This document shows, piece after piece, positions 30,190 through 44,200 of a stretch of 64,000 nucleotides of DNA. The DNA lies in assembly GCA_018873245.2 (NCBI GenBank), contig JAEMBT020000003.1, forward strand, positions 6,653,843 through 6,717,842, in the 5' to 3' direction. This stretch comes from Archegozetes longisetosus (taxonomy: Eukaryota > Arthropoda > Arachnida > Sarcoptiformes > Trhypochthoniidae). Each line of letters starts with the position of its first letter. Position 1 is the first letter of the stretch. The position numbers and the translations under genes were made by a program. The notes below the pieces were generated by a model. It saw nothing but the letters and a program-made list of their open reading frames with translations. It had not been told where the DNA came from and did no database searches.

Positions 30190-31204
30190 GCATTTACTAT
30201 TATAGAAATTTTTCTCTCCTGATTCGAATCGTAAGCCAAAACCTTGTTTTAATTCATTTATCAACTACAAGATGCTCATTTATGGAAATTAGTTCAGACA
30301 ATAAGATTCATATTGTTTTTTATGATTTTTGTAAAGATGTCTAAAATATCACATTTATGAAACTATTTCGAAGAATTTTTAGTTTTATCAGTGGTTTCTC
30401 GGAAAAATAAAACTTGCTAGAATAAATTGGCACATTCTACACAAACTGCATTAATTACCAAACTCATAAAACCTTATCAAAATGTTGAATAACTTAAGAA
30501 GTGATGAATACTTGTTTAAGATATGCTAATTAAATATTCAAAGTATAACTTACTTTTGACAGAATTTACTGAAGATTCTGATGAGATTTTGCAAGATCAA
30601 ATTTATTAGTAAAAGTTGATTCAACTAGTCAATAAATGCTGTTTCTCGTAAATGATTAGTGATTAAGGCAAGAATTTTCTATTGTTGTAAAAGAGAATTA
30701 CCTGAATTAACAATTGGTGACGCCCACCAAATTGCGTTTTAGCCGAAGGCAAACTGTAGTTCAGCGCTTTAGGTCCAAAAAGCTGCAATTTTCTATTCAT
30801 TATGGTTTTATAAGAAGACTCCGCTTATAGCACCTTCCAATATTTCAAATTCTATACTTAAATCATGTCAATAAATTGGGACAAACATTCTTTGAAAATT
30901 CCACTAAATTTTAGTTATGATATTGTTATTAATATAGGTAACATTTCAGTTTAGACTACAACATATCATGTGTTAAATTAGAAAACTCTAAGCCGTTGTG
31001 GTTTACTTTTTTGTATCTAATTTGAAATTTTTTGCTTTCGGGGTTGAAACAAATTTATTGATTTGGCTTTTTTCGCTCTCTATAGCCTTATTTGATTGAA
31101 CTTGACTATCAGCAGGCCTTCGCTCAAATCAAACTTATTTAAATCTAGAAATTCCGCCAATTCAGGCCTCATCTACAATAAAACCATTATTTGTTGAAAA
31201 AAGC

Positions 31205-33945
31205 TTTTTAATAGTTTTACAATAGTTCTCAATTCTTGCTCAATAAGAAATAGATGTATTGGACATAATAAAAAAGTAATAAAACTGAGATTTATATAAG
31301 AGATCAGTAGAAAATTTGTTGCAGCAATTAAGGCAATGCATAAATTTTCAGTCATGTAAATGCCTGTATTTCTCTCAAGTCCTGTTGTCTTTCATAACTC
31401 AGTTATAAAAATCTATCGCAAGCTTTATTATTAATGGAAAAGGCCTCTTCATTTCATTTAAGATAATTATAAATAGTTCTCATAAAGTGCTGGTTTGAGA
31501 AAAGAAGTTTCGAACAAATAATTAACATGCTTTGGCAAAAAGTGATCAAATTTTCATCGGTTTCAAAATTTCGCTTGAAAGCCATCTGTTTGGTAAAATC
31601 TGAACAATTAGTTTACTTTTTGAAAGCTTCGGAACAACTTCGAAAGATTAAAAAAAGTAAAACCACAATCGAGTTTGTTTTTCAAATTCAATACTCAGAG
31701 GTATATAACCATTTACTTGCAATCATTTAATTTTTGAAGTTTTAAAGTACTTGCAATGAAGCTGAAAACGAATTGTGATTTCAGAAATAATTTGAAGATA
31801 TGGTATCGTTGAACGGGGTCGGAATGTTTGGAAATTCGTATAACCCAATGGTATCAATTTATTATACATATATCTAAACATACAACAGATTGAAATGAAA
31901 AGTGAGCATAATTCTGAAAATTTAAACCAAAAGCTGTTATAGAAAACTCTTCTGCACTATAGAAAACTGGTAACTTTATTTTGATTTTCAAAGCCACTAA
32001 AATAATTGAAGTTTTTATGCGCCACAGTATTAATCATAATAAAACTTAAATTACGAGGGAATATTCAAACATTGAACTCACGGTAAACATAGAGAAAGTA
32101 TTATTTGAGCTGAGGGGAAAATAAGTTATATTTTACGCAATCACAGAAAAGTACACCCTATAAATGACATAAATTCAGGTGCATCTCATATCAATACTTC
32201 ATCTAGCCATAAATGAAGTGATCAAATCAATTTAGGCAATTCAAAAGTGACAACTCGTCAGATTAAAGACAACCTCATAATTAAACATGAACGTTTGCCA
32301 ACGTCTTTCGCGAATTAATTAACTTTAAGCTTGGTTCAATCTAAGCCTTTGCTAACGAAATGAAAAGTGACCGAATTGGCCAACAGTTCAAATTGAAAGG
32401 ATAGATTAGTTCTAAAGATTGTTATCAAAATTTATGAAATAATAAATTGTTATTAAGTTAAGTATTGCATCTAATATAAGATGATTGAAGCATTTAATAT
32501 GAATTAACTTGCAGAAAGGCCTGACTCTATAGGAAGTTAACTGAAATCTATTAACCAATTTTTGTAAAAGTTTACATAGAAAAATTGAAGCATCATCACA
32601 CTCAGCAAAATTAAGACATTGTATCAGTTATATAACAGTTAAACTTATTTTAAGGCCCAGTTGAGTAGAGTCTTTATTCAAATAAACTGTTGATTGAATT
32701 TAGTCACGAAATACAAACTAGATTCTTCAACAATCCATTCAATTAGTTAACGTACAATAGTATGCAATTGAAACATAAAATACGTGAACAAATAAATAAG
32801 CCTAAGTATAATTAGATGCAAAATCAATAATTAATCAAATAAACTTACATTTTTGCTATTCATTCAATGTATTCTTGTTGAATGTAACTTAAGTTGATCC
32901 GTTTTCACATAAATATGATGACATTTTTGAAGTAATGCCAACTACTGGTACTGACGCACTTTAGTTAACAACTGTGATTGGATGCAAATGCCATTCACTT
33001 AATCCAATGAGTACTGGCTTTTCATTGTAAATGATGGCATGAGTAAGACCTAAAGATAATGTTTTATTGATCCGATTATTTGAGTAATAGATGAAGTACT
33101 ATAAAGTTTTTTTATAGGACCGGTTTCGTCGTTCGGTCCTTTTTGTCTCCAATTTTTGATTATTTAACAAAAGAGTTTCAGAAATGAAAATCTTGATTAA
33201 TCTGTTAATGAATCGCTTAAATTCCTAAAATTCTAGAAACTTCACATTCCTTTTTAAGAGGAAAATTGTTGATATAAAGTTTTTTTATTGAGATTAAGTC
33301 AACATTTAAATTGATAAGAGTTATTAAACAAACGTGTGTTAGCCTGTAATCTAATTTGACTGAATCTCTACTGCACTAAAACCTTCAAATGAATATATAA
33401 TTAGTTATTGACACCTTTAAATGCATCTAGAGATTGTCACCTATACTGTTTTAATCATATCTTTTATCTATATTGATGCACAGATAAATATCAATATTTG
33501 ATGTGCAAGCAAGCCAATTACAACTGTGACCAACTATTGCACGATACGTTCAACAACAAAGAAATGGAAATATTTTCTTTCGATTGATTTGGCTTTGAAA
33601 TTCAAATCTGAAAGTAATTTACGCTTGAAAATTAGCATTTATGAAAGTTGGATTTAAAACTCGATTGTAAACAATGTTTTCTATTGTTGTTGCATAAAAA
33701 CTATTCATATAATAACCGCAGGCACAAGAGCTAACAAAAAATCACATCGAAGTTATTGCTTTAACTAAATGCAAAAGTCTGTAAGAAGTTTAGCTCACAA
33801 AAAGTTTTCGGCAAATGACAGGTAATTCACATAAATTGCTGATCACGTAAAATCTTATCGACATTGTTGAAGACCTACAGAGTTGATGAATATACATGTT
33901 TGAGATATGCTTAAAGCAATTCAATATTCAAAGTGATAACTCCCA
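31205..33945. repeat. Diverged intergenic tandem repeat, copy B
   Basis: This is the second copy of the unit starting at 27185. It is shorter and has many small insertions and deletions. Its 190 bp core at 32917-33106 is the best-conserved part and is nearly identical to core A over its first ~90 bp. Another well-kept block is ATAAATGAAGTGATCAAATC at 32210-32229, with its flanks. No gene is recognisable inside. Confidence 0.75.
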
Positions 33946-34499
33946 TTTATCTCAGATTTTAAATTCAAAGTCATGTCCCAACGATTTGACACAATCAGAA
34001 GTTTACATCTGAATCAAAATGTAAAACGTGAAAGCATTAAACAAATTTTTAAGGCTTAAGGAAACTTTTGATTCTCTATTTAAATTACTTTAGTCAAACT
34101 ATAGCGACAATTTCGCAGTCTTGAAAAACCACATTTCATTTCGGCTTTTAATGGTAAAACATCTTTTGAGGAATACTTTCGAAAAATAACAATAACTTAC
34201 GATCAGTTTTGAGGCTAGTTTTACACTCTTTAAGACAATCCGAAGTGTTAAAACCGGACTGACAAAGTATATTAAAGTTAACAGAATAGATGTATTCATG
34301 CTAAGTAATAAACATAATATGACTGAAATTATGCTTAGAATCATTGCGTATTTCTCATATTCACGTCAATTATCAATTGATCTAATCTGAAATATCAGAA
34401 TTTTCTTTTCAACTTCACAACTAATTACTATAAAATCGTACATAAGTGTTAAATAGAAACTGACCAAATTGAAGTTAAAAATGGAGCACAAATAGAAGC

Positions 34500-34800
34500 G
34501 AGTGTAATAAATAAATATGAAAACTTACCTTTTAATCGATTGATTTAGAATATTGGTGTCGAATGTAGCTTAAATTGGATAGATTTGACGAAAACGTAAT
34601 GACATTTTTAAGTATGCCAACGACTGGTACTGACGCAGTTTAGTCAACAACTGTGATTGGATACCAATACCATTGTGTCGATCCAATGAATACTAGCTCT
34701 TTGTAGTAAACGATACCACAAGTAAAACCTTAAGATATATTTTTTTATTGATCCGATTATTCACTGATAGCAAAGAGTGAACTGCTATAAAATGTTCGAA
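34500..34800. repeat. Diverged intergenic tandem repeat, partial copy C
   Basis: Only the core and its left flank recur here (core 34597-34791). It is more diverged from A and B than those are from each other. Shared strings include GACATTTTTAAG, CAACAACTGTGATTGGAT, ATCCAATGAATACT and TTATTGATCCGATTATT. A sequence like ACTTACC precedes the core in all three copies. Confidence 0.75.
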
Positions 34801-35559
34801 GTACTGATTTTTCGTTTATTTTATTGCTCTCATTTAAATATATTTAAATTTACTTTCCAACCCAACGGAACACTTTACAAAAATGTTTGACTAAAAATTT
34901 AGTTATATCGACCACAACAATTAGCTTAATATTGAAATTTCGTGTGCTAACGTCAGATGAGACTCAATCATTTGAACGAAAGGCAGCACAAAACATAAGA
35001 CAATTGTCTAGAACAGAATATCCCAACCTCTTTTCGATCGCGCGCCGCTATCTTTAAGATAGAAACTTTTGCATACAACTAGATGAGGTTATTTTGATGT
35101 CTATATTCGATCCCAGGTTTTTCATCTACTACGATTCAAATTTTTTGATAAATTACACAATAAAACAGCAATTCTTTATCATTCGCGTATTGCTAAAGAT
35201 CTACTCTTGAGCTACGTGTACCATCAATTTTGAATCTTAGTTTCTAACCTCCTACATTTTAGATTCTATTTAACACACTAAATATGATTGCATCACTAAC
35301 TTATGACTAAAGAGATAGAGCCTGTCAAAAATCCCAATCAATCATATTATAGATATTATCTTAGATAAATGGGTTTTAGCTTAAATTCTGCTAAAAAAAC
35401 TCGAACTGTTATATGTCACACTATTAGCGACCAATGGATCATTTAGAGACAAAATTTAAATTTAAGGTTTATGAGTAAAGGCCACACGATTAACAAGCCT
35501 TAATTGATTCATTTGGGAAAATCTTAAAAATTAGCGCCAATATGTACCACCGGATACAT

Positions 35560-35625
35560 TGAAGGATATCGCCCACCAGTGTGCGGATCATAGTTTAAGA
35601 AGCACTCGTCTAGACTATGAATTTA
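35560..35625. mobile_element. Possible decayed end of a hAT-type DNA transposon
   Basis: The string CCCACCAGTGTGCGGATCAT followed by AGTTTAAGAAGCACT resembles the common hAT terminus in which a GCGGxCCAC stretch is followed by AGTTTGAGAACCACTG. A similar but weaker string (GGTTTAAGAGCCACACCCGC) occurs at about 25948. No transposase, partner terminus or 8-bp target duplication was found. This is a resemblance only. Confidence 0.25.
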
Positions 35626-36100
35626 AATGATGCTATATTCATGAGTACATAACTGAAGACACGATGAATCGAAGTAAAACTTAGTCTTTTCATGTCTTTT
35701 TTATGATTGAAAGCAACCATTCATTATTATAAGCGATAGCAATCCCACTTCATATAATTAACTATTCAAAACAGCTTATATTTTGGCTTTAGTCCAGTGA
35801 TAAAATTTAGAATGTCATTATTGCAGATAACATTTACTGACAATACTTTATACTTTTGAGTTTACGATAATTATTGCCTAGTCTTAACTAATAAGATAAC
35901 TAATGGTTATCTATAAAAGTGACTTTAGAGTCAAATTTAGGCTCAAATTCAGGCTTTATTCTACGTTTATCTGCATCATTTATATCATATAGACTAATCC
36001 TGATTTACTTTATAAATGAATTAAATACATGCTAACAAGTGCTCATCTACCATAACATAACACACTATATTTTGAAACTTAGGCAAAGTTAAGGTATGAC

Positions 36101-36166
36101 AATAGCCTTGCTTTAACTTGACTAATAGCCTTGCCTTGACTTGACAATAGCCTTACTTCACTACTT
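36101..36166. repeat. Three imperfect tandem copies of ~22 bp
   Basis: AATAGCCTTG followed by CTTTAACTTGACT, then CCTTGACTTGAC, then a shortened third copy AATAGCCTTACTTCACTAC. It is a minisatellite-like array in gene-free DNA. Confidence 0.8.
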
Positions 36167-37882
36167 TAATTTATTCAGAACAATAAATTTCAGTTGAATA
36201 TTATATAATTTAAAACTTAATAGTAGCCGATGTTAAAAGAGTATAACAGACTTTAAAATAAAAAATAAAGTCAACAGACTTTCATGTATTTCTTTATCCA
36301 TCAGTTATACACTTAAGACCACTTTTAAGGGTTTCTAACTCCTATTAAGCCCATATCTTAAGGTAGGTCTCGAAGGGTCGGCCTCTCTTCATTTTTACAT
36401 CAAGACTGTGCCGCTCGAAGATAATCACATCAATGACGTCAATTGAAAATCAAAACTAAAAATATGAAAAACAGCATCATATCTACATATGGGGCAAAGG
36501 GGGCGCCAACCAGTCATTTTAGCAGCATTAGAAAGCCAAAATTTGATCGCAACTCAACTTAATATTGACCTCGTAATTAAATTTACTTGGAAATAGCGAT
36601 TGGAGAAATGTCCATAAACAATTTGCAATCCAACTCTAAGAATGTTCACTATTACAGAGTAGCACTATGCTAATAATTTCTATTGCATGTGTTTTCAATT
36701 CTCTATTCATTGTGTATTAATAAGAGCTTTACTTTAACGCAATATTAAGTGATTATACCTCAAATAAGAGAGTCATAATTCAAATTCATCGACAAAATTG
36801 AAGAAAAATTCGATTAATTTTCTATAAATAGGATTTAAATTATTCTTCGTTAATTCCATTATGAGGTCTTGAAAGGTCAAAATTCCATCCTACTCTCACT
36901 AAGTTCTTAAATTCGCACCCCATCCCACAGAATTTTCGCAATTCTATTTCTATTCCATGTAACTGAAAATATTTTCATCAATCATTAGTTGGAAATTGAT
37001 TTACAAATTCTATATATAATAAAAGAGTCTTATTTAAAGCTAAACTTTATTTTATTTTTATCAAGTTTTGAATTTGAATTCTGGCCCATAGGCATCTTTG
37101 GTCCCACCATAAGCTCAATTCTTAGGCTTTGGTACTGCTCGCAAGTGGCTATGATGTTTATGATATACTAATACATGATCAGCCCCAACAAGGATAGGAC
37201 AATTAGAATATCAATATCATGCTAATTGCTACGATTACAAGTGATACGGTCAAACACAATCATAACCGATTCCAACATAAGTCTACTATATGGGAAGGAA
37301 CACTATTGAGTTAATCCTAAATACAAATTTAAAACTACTCAAAATCTCAATTTTGGAGACAATAATAAGTTTCCAAAAGCATAAATAAAATTCTAGCAAT
37401 AGGTTAGAGTAATCATTGTAGAAAATAGATTTTAAGTACCTCTCTTATACTGGATATGTATGATAAATGCAGTCAGGAATTTATATACTTTGAAGCACAA
37501 CCCGTATTGATAGTATAAATACAAGCGGACTAATCAGATTTGTTCTACAGTTAAAGCTACATTACTTGCAACTCTCAGGTTCTAGTTAAGGCTACTGTAC
37601 TATAATTTTCGATCCATTAAGACTTTGACTAAGTCTTAGCGAATTACTTGAGTTGAAAATTAACATATGGAAAATGTTGCAATTTTCCATAGTAGTCGCT
37701 GTAGCCAAGTTAAGATTTTACGATTGTTTGTTCGTTAAGCTTAGCTTTAAAGTTGTTTTACTGTCTCTTTCTATCAAATGAGAATATATATTAATTCTCT
37801 ATTTGACATTTATATTCATTTTCTACAATCGTTCGAGTTATCGAAATTATAATTAATGACCTGTTCATGCTTTTTCTAATTA

Positions 37883-38215
37883 TTGCCCGAAAATTTCAGT
37901 GAAAACAAATTTATTTCTGTGTTTATAATGCTTTTGGAAAATATAGAAATGCATTTGTGTCCAATCGAAAGGGAAGAAGAGTTTATGGGTTTGTATGAGA
38001 GTAAGGGATACAAACTTTCTTCTCAACCAATAAAATTGGTCATTCAATTTTCCAATGCTATCAATAAAACGAGACATTATGGTTGTAAGAATGGTATACC
38101 ATCTTTTAGAGTGACTTATCCTACATTTGGATCTGCGTTCAATCAAACGCCAGTCACACGCACTTTAATTGAACTTTTGAAAACGTTTAGATCATATACA
38201 ATTAAATTGATGTGA
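37883..38215 (+). other. Unrecognised open frame of 110 codons
   Basis: This is the longest open frame in the 33 kb between the Hox genes, from ATG at 37883 to TGA. Its composition is less AT-biased than its flanks and it contains fairly protein-like stretches (PIEREEEFMGLYESKGYKLS). The opposite strand is also open for 88 codons over the same DNA, so the openness may be chance. No domain, signal peptide or membrane segment is evident. It could be an unannotated exon, a relic or noise. Confidence 0.2.
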
Positions 38216-41200
38216 TCACAGATTAGAACTAGCACTCAAATATATACACCTTTTCGCAAGTTTTTACATAATTAAAGATGAAGATATGATTCGCATCAAT
38301 TCGTATTTCGATCAATTTTCTATTTTGATACATATCCTAATAAGACTTTTATCAAAGTTGTGAGTCTTTCAATTGAGCTTCCTTCAAAATGAAACAATTT
38401 TATGAAATAACTGATTACTAGTTTGTAACCGAAGGATTAGACTTCTTGGGGAAAACCGATTAAAGCATCACTTTCACTGTATATGTCGTGATTTAACAGT
38501 TCACATTTTATACTGAATAAATCAGAAAAGATTTAAATCAAACTGAAAATCAGAAATTCAATTTCACTGCTAGGTAAAATGTTTAAATCGAGTCTTAATC
38601 TATAAAATAAAGAATTGGTTTTATGAAATTCATTGTTTAAGCCTTGCTTTCTATGGCTTGTTTTTTATTCAACTTTTCTTTTGCTGCTGCATAGCTTTCA
38701 ATGAATTTCAATTTCTTTTATAGTAGAAATGATAGAAACCATTTAATGCAAGTAATTGATTGTCATATTGGTTCCATTTCGTCTTCAGAGTGCTTTAAAG
38801 TCCTATCTTTCATTGAATTAACATCAAAGATAGCATTCACTCGATCATTTGACTATTTCTCACATACTTTTCATAATTGGTTTTAGTTCACTGTTTTCTT
38901 ACTTTAAGTCTTGAATTTATTTTACTCCCATTAACTTGGGTTTACTTCAATATCAGTAAATTTCATTTTTATCAAAAGCCGAGACAACTTTCTTGTCTAA
39001 ATATAGAATGCAATACCAATATTATTCATAAGATGCGTCCAACCCAGAAAGTAATACAAATATCACGTTTCTTACCTAAAACGTTGAGAATTTCAGATAG
39101 TTTTGATCTAATAACTTATTAAATGTTTGTCAATTCTTCAAGGAATAACTTGAATGGAAGCTACATCCTCTACAAAGCTTCTAAGACCACTTCAATTAAA
39201 TTGTTTACGATATATTGACATAATTAAACATATCCAAATTCTTTACGAAATAAAGTTGATTGTCTGATTTTAAGTGTAAAGTTTTCCGATAATTTACTGA
39301 TAGGAAGCAAAAGACTACAATGTTTTTGTTACTGAAACTGTAAACCACAATCGTTACTTTTTATTTCATGAATCAAGAAATGGGTGAATAAAGCAGTTGC
39401 GGGATTAATTGCAAATATAAAACATTCATTACTTTATAATTTCATTGTTAAGAATCTGATCGATCTGAATACAGGATCTATCTAATAGTTTAGAATCAAC
39501 TATTCTACACTTGAAGAGGATATGTCCCCTATGTGAAAATATATGATGCTCTTCGGCTTAAAATATGAGTTTCTATAAGACTTTCATTTTGGCTATTATC
39601 AGAATCCGAAGGCCTTTCGAGCAAATCAAAATTTAAGACATTATAACTTATTTTTGCCATCAAATTTCAAACTAAAGGGGTAAAATAAAACATCTTTAGT
39701 CAAGCTTTTTCTAAACTTTCAATTAATTATTGATCAAAAACAAACTTATAGATTCAATAAAATACGCAATTTTTGTCAACAAAGAATCTGAGATTGAAAA
39801 TTCACTTAAGATTAGTTAATTCGTAATTAAACTTTGGAATCGTTTATAAGACAGCTTTCGAGAGCACAGAATTTGTTTATTCAATTTATTTGTTTTATAT
39901 ATGAAAAGCGAGCTCATTTCTCACAAAGCCCACAATTAAAGAATGAGCCTTAGTATTTTCACGGAATAGTTAGCCTATAATAAGATTCCTTAGGTGTTTT
40001 AATGCTTTATAATTACATTATAAACGAATTGTATAACTTCAAGCTTTAATTTATCCAAAAAAACAAAACTTTAAAGTGACTCACCTTCATTGATTCAGCG
40101 AATTTTGTTATTGATACTTTCTATTGGCAAACTTCAGATGATATAAGAGGCATTATATATTGATTAAGGGATTAGAAGGATTTTTTTTCATTTAACTGTA
40201 TAACTTGTGAAAAGAATGCCTGACTTTAAGTGCAATGCATTAGTCAAAAAATAGAAAAAAACTCTTTTTTAAGGTTCCAAAAGGGCTCAAAGGTCGACAT
40301 TTTACCTCTTAAGGGCCAAATTTAAAACCTGGATCTGGCATTTGCCACAAATTAGTCGGTGAAGAAGAGATTGCAGTCGGATATTATAGGATAAGTAAGT
40401 ATTCAAATGTTCAACTATTGGACCTTTTATTCTGAGGCCACACCTGCAAAGCCATAATTTAAGTTCTTAAGCATTACTTATCGTTAGATTAGAAAATTTG
40501 AAATTGTTCCAAAAAAAGTTTTTCTCCAGATATCCTATAAGCATATCATTAATTGGAATGTCTGAATGTGACAATAAAAGACACTATAGATGTCTGAAAC
40601 ACTATATAACAAATACAGATTTGCTTTATGGCTCAATTTGATGACAGTATAAAATAAGCAGTGAGTTGTCAATGCATTTCATTCTATTGAAAAGTTACGC
40701 ACAGTGAACTACACTGTAAGAATAATCCATATTTAAGCTGAAATATAGATTTCTTTTCCAGGTAAGCCAATTCAATAAGACACTGCCCTTTAACACTTGT
40801 TTTATTACATAATATGATTTAATATCTTAAACTTTGAGATACATAAAACTATTATGTTTTTTGTAATCATTAACTTATTTTCCTTATACCAAACTCTCGT
40901 AAGCCGTTATTCTTATTTCTTGTATCAAAATCGAGTCAGATTTTAATTTTAAGTCGATTTTTCAAATCAATTTATAATTTTTCAGGTTTTACTATTCGTT
41001 TAAGTAATACTAATCTTTATTGACGACCGAAAATACTAAATTATCGTGAATTTATAAAACTTTATTCATTTAAGTCTGCCTAACATTAGTAGAGAATAGT
41101 GTAGAGACACTTGATTGTTGTAAAAAAGCTATAGAAGTGCCGTCAACCCTTTAGATAGTATCACTGTTTCATTTTAGGCTTAAAACTAACGCACAATCAT

Positions 41201-44200
41201 AAAACCTAAAATGTTTGCCAAAGGGTTCTCCTGTTGACTAACTATTGTGTTTTTTAGGTTTTTGTGTAGTTCAACTTTACTTTTTAGAGAGAATCAATTA
41301 ATTTGAGAAAACTCTACTTTTTAGTTCAGTTCACTTGATTCTCGAGGGTTCACACTCTTTAAGCACTCAAATTACTGAGAAAATGTTTTCGAAAATTCAA
41401 CATTATTTTACAATAATTTTCTGCAAAATCTCAAGACCTTTCAATCTATATAATTGAACGGTCAGTTTTTCATGACTCACCGTTAATCTGTCTTTTAAAA
41501 TAAACCAAAACTTAGTAAATATTAGATAAAAACTTTTCAAATGTCATTTAAAAGCATCCAAGTCAAAGATTAAGAATTTTAGTAGTTGATTAAGGAAATA
41601 AATATATTTCATATATTTTTATTATTGAAATTTTATGTTCAAAACTTGGATAATGTTTGCCTTCAGTTTAGTTTTAATGTTAGTATCAAATCTGCTTTTA
41701 ATCCCAATTAAATCTTGTATCTGTTTGAATAGAACGTTAAAATAATTTTTTCACGAATATGAACACGGACTCAATCATTTTTTCTTTAAACTAATATGGG
41801 ATCAATTGATGTAAATGTTAGTTAAAGCCTTTAGGTTAAGACTCCGATTAATAGTTATACCTAGTAATTCAAATAGCATACGATATAGACAATGTAATAG
41901 GAATGTGTTCTAACTTATTAGTAGTAATTGATATGAATGCATGTCCAAAATATCAAATTTAAATTTTAGAAAATGATCTATTTTTTCACTCATACTTCAT
42001 ATCATTCAGATATACATTCGTATCATTTATAACTAATCAAATAAAACACACATCCACTGTCCCTCTTTGCAAGAAAATTTTTCAAAATATTGAGACTGAA
42101 TTTCTTGGTTATTAACAATTTTTGTTTGACATAATGGATTAAAATGGACGATTCTCGCTTTTAGTTACCTAACTTTAATTGATTCAAGTCGAACTCAGTC
42201 TTAATCAGTTATCGAAAGATTTCCATAAATGCAAGTTCATCTTTAGTATGACCTTCAATATAACTCTTAACAAAATGGCTTAATTTCATTTCATAGAAAC
42301 ATATTTTCAAGCGTGCATCAATTAATACTTAAGGACAACTTTTAACTCGTATTTTGTGTCCAAAAGATTTAGTCAGTTTAAGAAATCAATTTCTTCAAAT
42401 TAATTCCAATAATTAATCTATCTAGTGAATAAATTTAACTTTTTTCAAAATTAATACATGTTCCTTCGAATAATTGAATTATTATAATTGTTTCGAACCC
42501 ATAGAAGAATTTTTCTCAAATGAACAAATAACTATTTATATTTTCAAATCATTATTTTGAATATGTTCAGTTTTAACTTTTATTAATCAAAAAAGAATTT
42601 GTAAAACAGTTGAACGCACATCGAGTCAGCAAGTTTTCACAATCCTGAATGTAGGAAATGCGTATATATATTTAAAAATTGCCCTTTTTCTAATTAAACC
42701 CATACCATAAGATATGGTAAACGAAAATTTTTGAAAATAAAGTTTAAAAGATAAAAATTACATGTAAACACGACAACAATGCACTTAATTGTAGGAGTTT
42801 GATGTTTACTTTGTATTTTACCTGAAAAAACTTAATAGATAGATTAATTAATAGCAGAATCGTTATTATGGCTTTACTGTATTGTTGCGAATCACGTCCA
42901 CGATTGAGGAACCATATGAAAAGAGCGGATTGCATTCATTTATTGTTATCCTCTTAAATAGTCAATAAGAATTTCAAATTCAACAATAAAATGCATATGA
43001 AATCATGTCTGTGAATATACATTATAAAACTTTTGAACAAAGAATAGTGCTTCTTAGATATAGCGTGTGACCTTACAAATATTGATCATCCATTTAATTT
43101 ACTATTAAAATGGGCAGAAATTACGATTTCAATCCACTGATTTTCATACGGCTCCTCATCTAAGTTGATTTAAATGTTCGGCAACACTTAGTATCCGAAA
43201 TTAAACAGCAATTCTACGGTATATCAAAATATGTAATGCTAAAAAATATCAAATCCAGACAACTTAAATTAGGACCATACAGTCAAGAAGTGCATAACTT
43301 CTGTTCATTATCAGAGACTGGTTCATCAATTTTCATGCACCGAAGCGGGCTTCATTACATAATCACTCATGTATTGTTGCATTTCATGCTCATCAACAAT
43401 ACTTCGCCAATTTAAACTTAGGTTAGGTTTACCTTTTCAGTAGTACTTTGCCTTAACTTAACTGAAATATAAGCGTGAAATTTAAAAATACGCGTGTTAT
43501 TACGTAGCAAAACCCCAAAGTGACCAGTGACCATATTTTTGTAACAACAATCTGCTAACTAGAGCTTACAGACCATGATGATTCTAACGGTAGTGGTCTT
43601 TGGCATATGTGATACTCATAGGCCTACCAATGGAGGGATCTGAGAAAAACAGACGGACAGATTAGCCCGTTATGTATAGATGTTTAGCGTATCTGATGTA
43701 ATGCAGTGAAGAACTTTTTCTGGTCATACTTGTGAAAAAGGGGAATATAAGTCATATGCTCCTGACGCCAAGCAATTAAGTCATTCACAGCTAATTTATT
43801 TGAAAATACTGATTAGAGACAAAGATAAGATACAAAATATAATAATTGCTAATTACTTAATAACAACTTTATAAAAATTCAGTCAAACAATAAAAGATGA
43901 TGAAATTATGACCCCAGATTTTAAGCTGAATTCAAAGTTCTCGGCTTTTATTATACTTATTTGAATTATGAGGCTTTTCCGAATCTATCAAACCATAGAG
44001 TGATTTTCTTACAATTTATTTTATTTCACGTTTTTCAAAACAAAAACTATTATTTCTTCTAGATTCTTCTTATATGTATATCTATTTATGACGATTTTAA
44101 AACCACGCTTAGCAACAACAAATTACGTAAGAAACAATGTTACTATTCATGCTTTTAACATAAGTTACTGTATATATTCAAATTTGAATCACTATTTTAG

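Larger units (their letters stand above)
27185..30560. repeat. Diverged intergenic tandem repeat, copy A
   Basis: This is the left copy of a long, old duplication seen by eye. Segments that recur in the same order in copy B include 27200-27400 (recurring at 31220-31420), 28678-28850 (at 32118-32290), 29480-29900 (at 32840-33250) and about 30470-30550 (at 33850-33945). Within the copy lie a 188 bp core at 29563-29750 and two perfect 12-bp hairpins. No open frame spans the unit, and no transposase or reverse transcriptase is visible. Unit boundaries are approximate. Confidence 0.75.

Noticed and set aside
29480..34540. GTAAGTTT strings next to the three cores on the minus strand, read as splice donors of a triplicated exon
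   Set aside because: Core-flanking similarity alone explains their recurrence. There is no consistent frame through the blocks, copy B lacks the usual G before GT, and the acceptors are weak.
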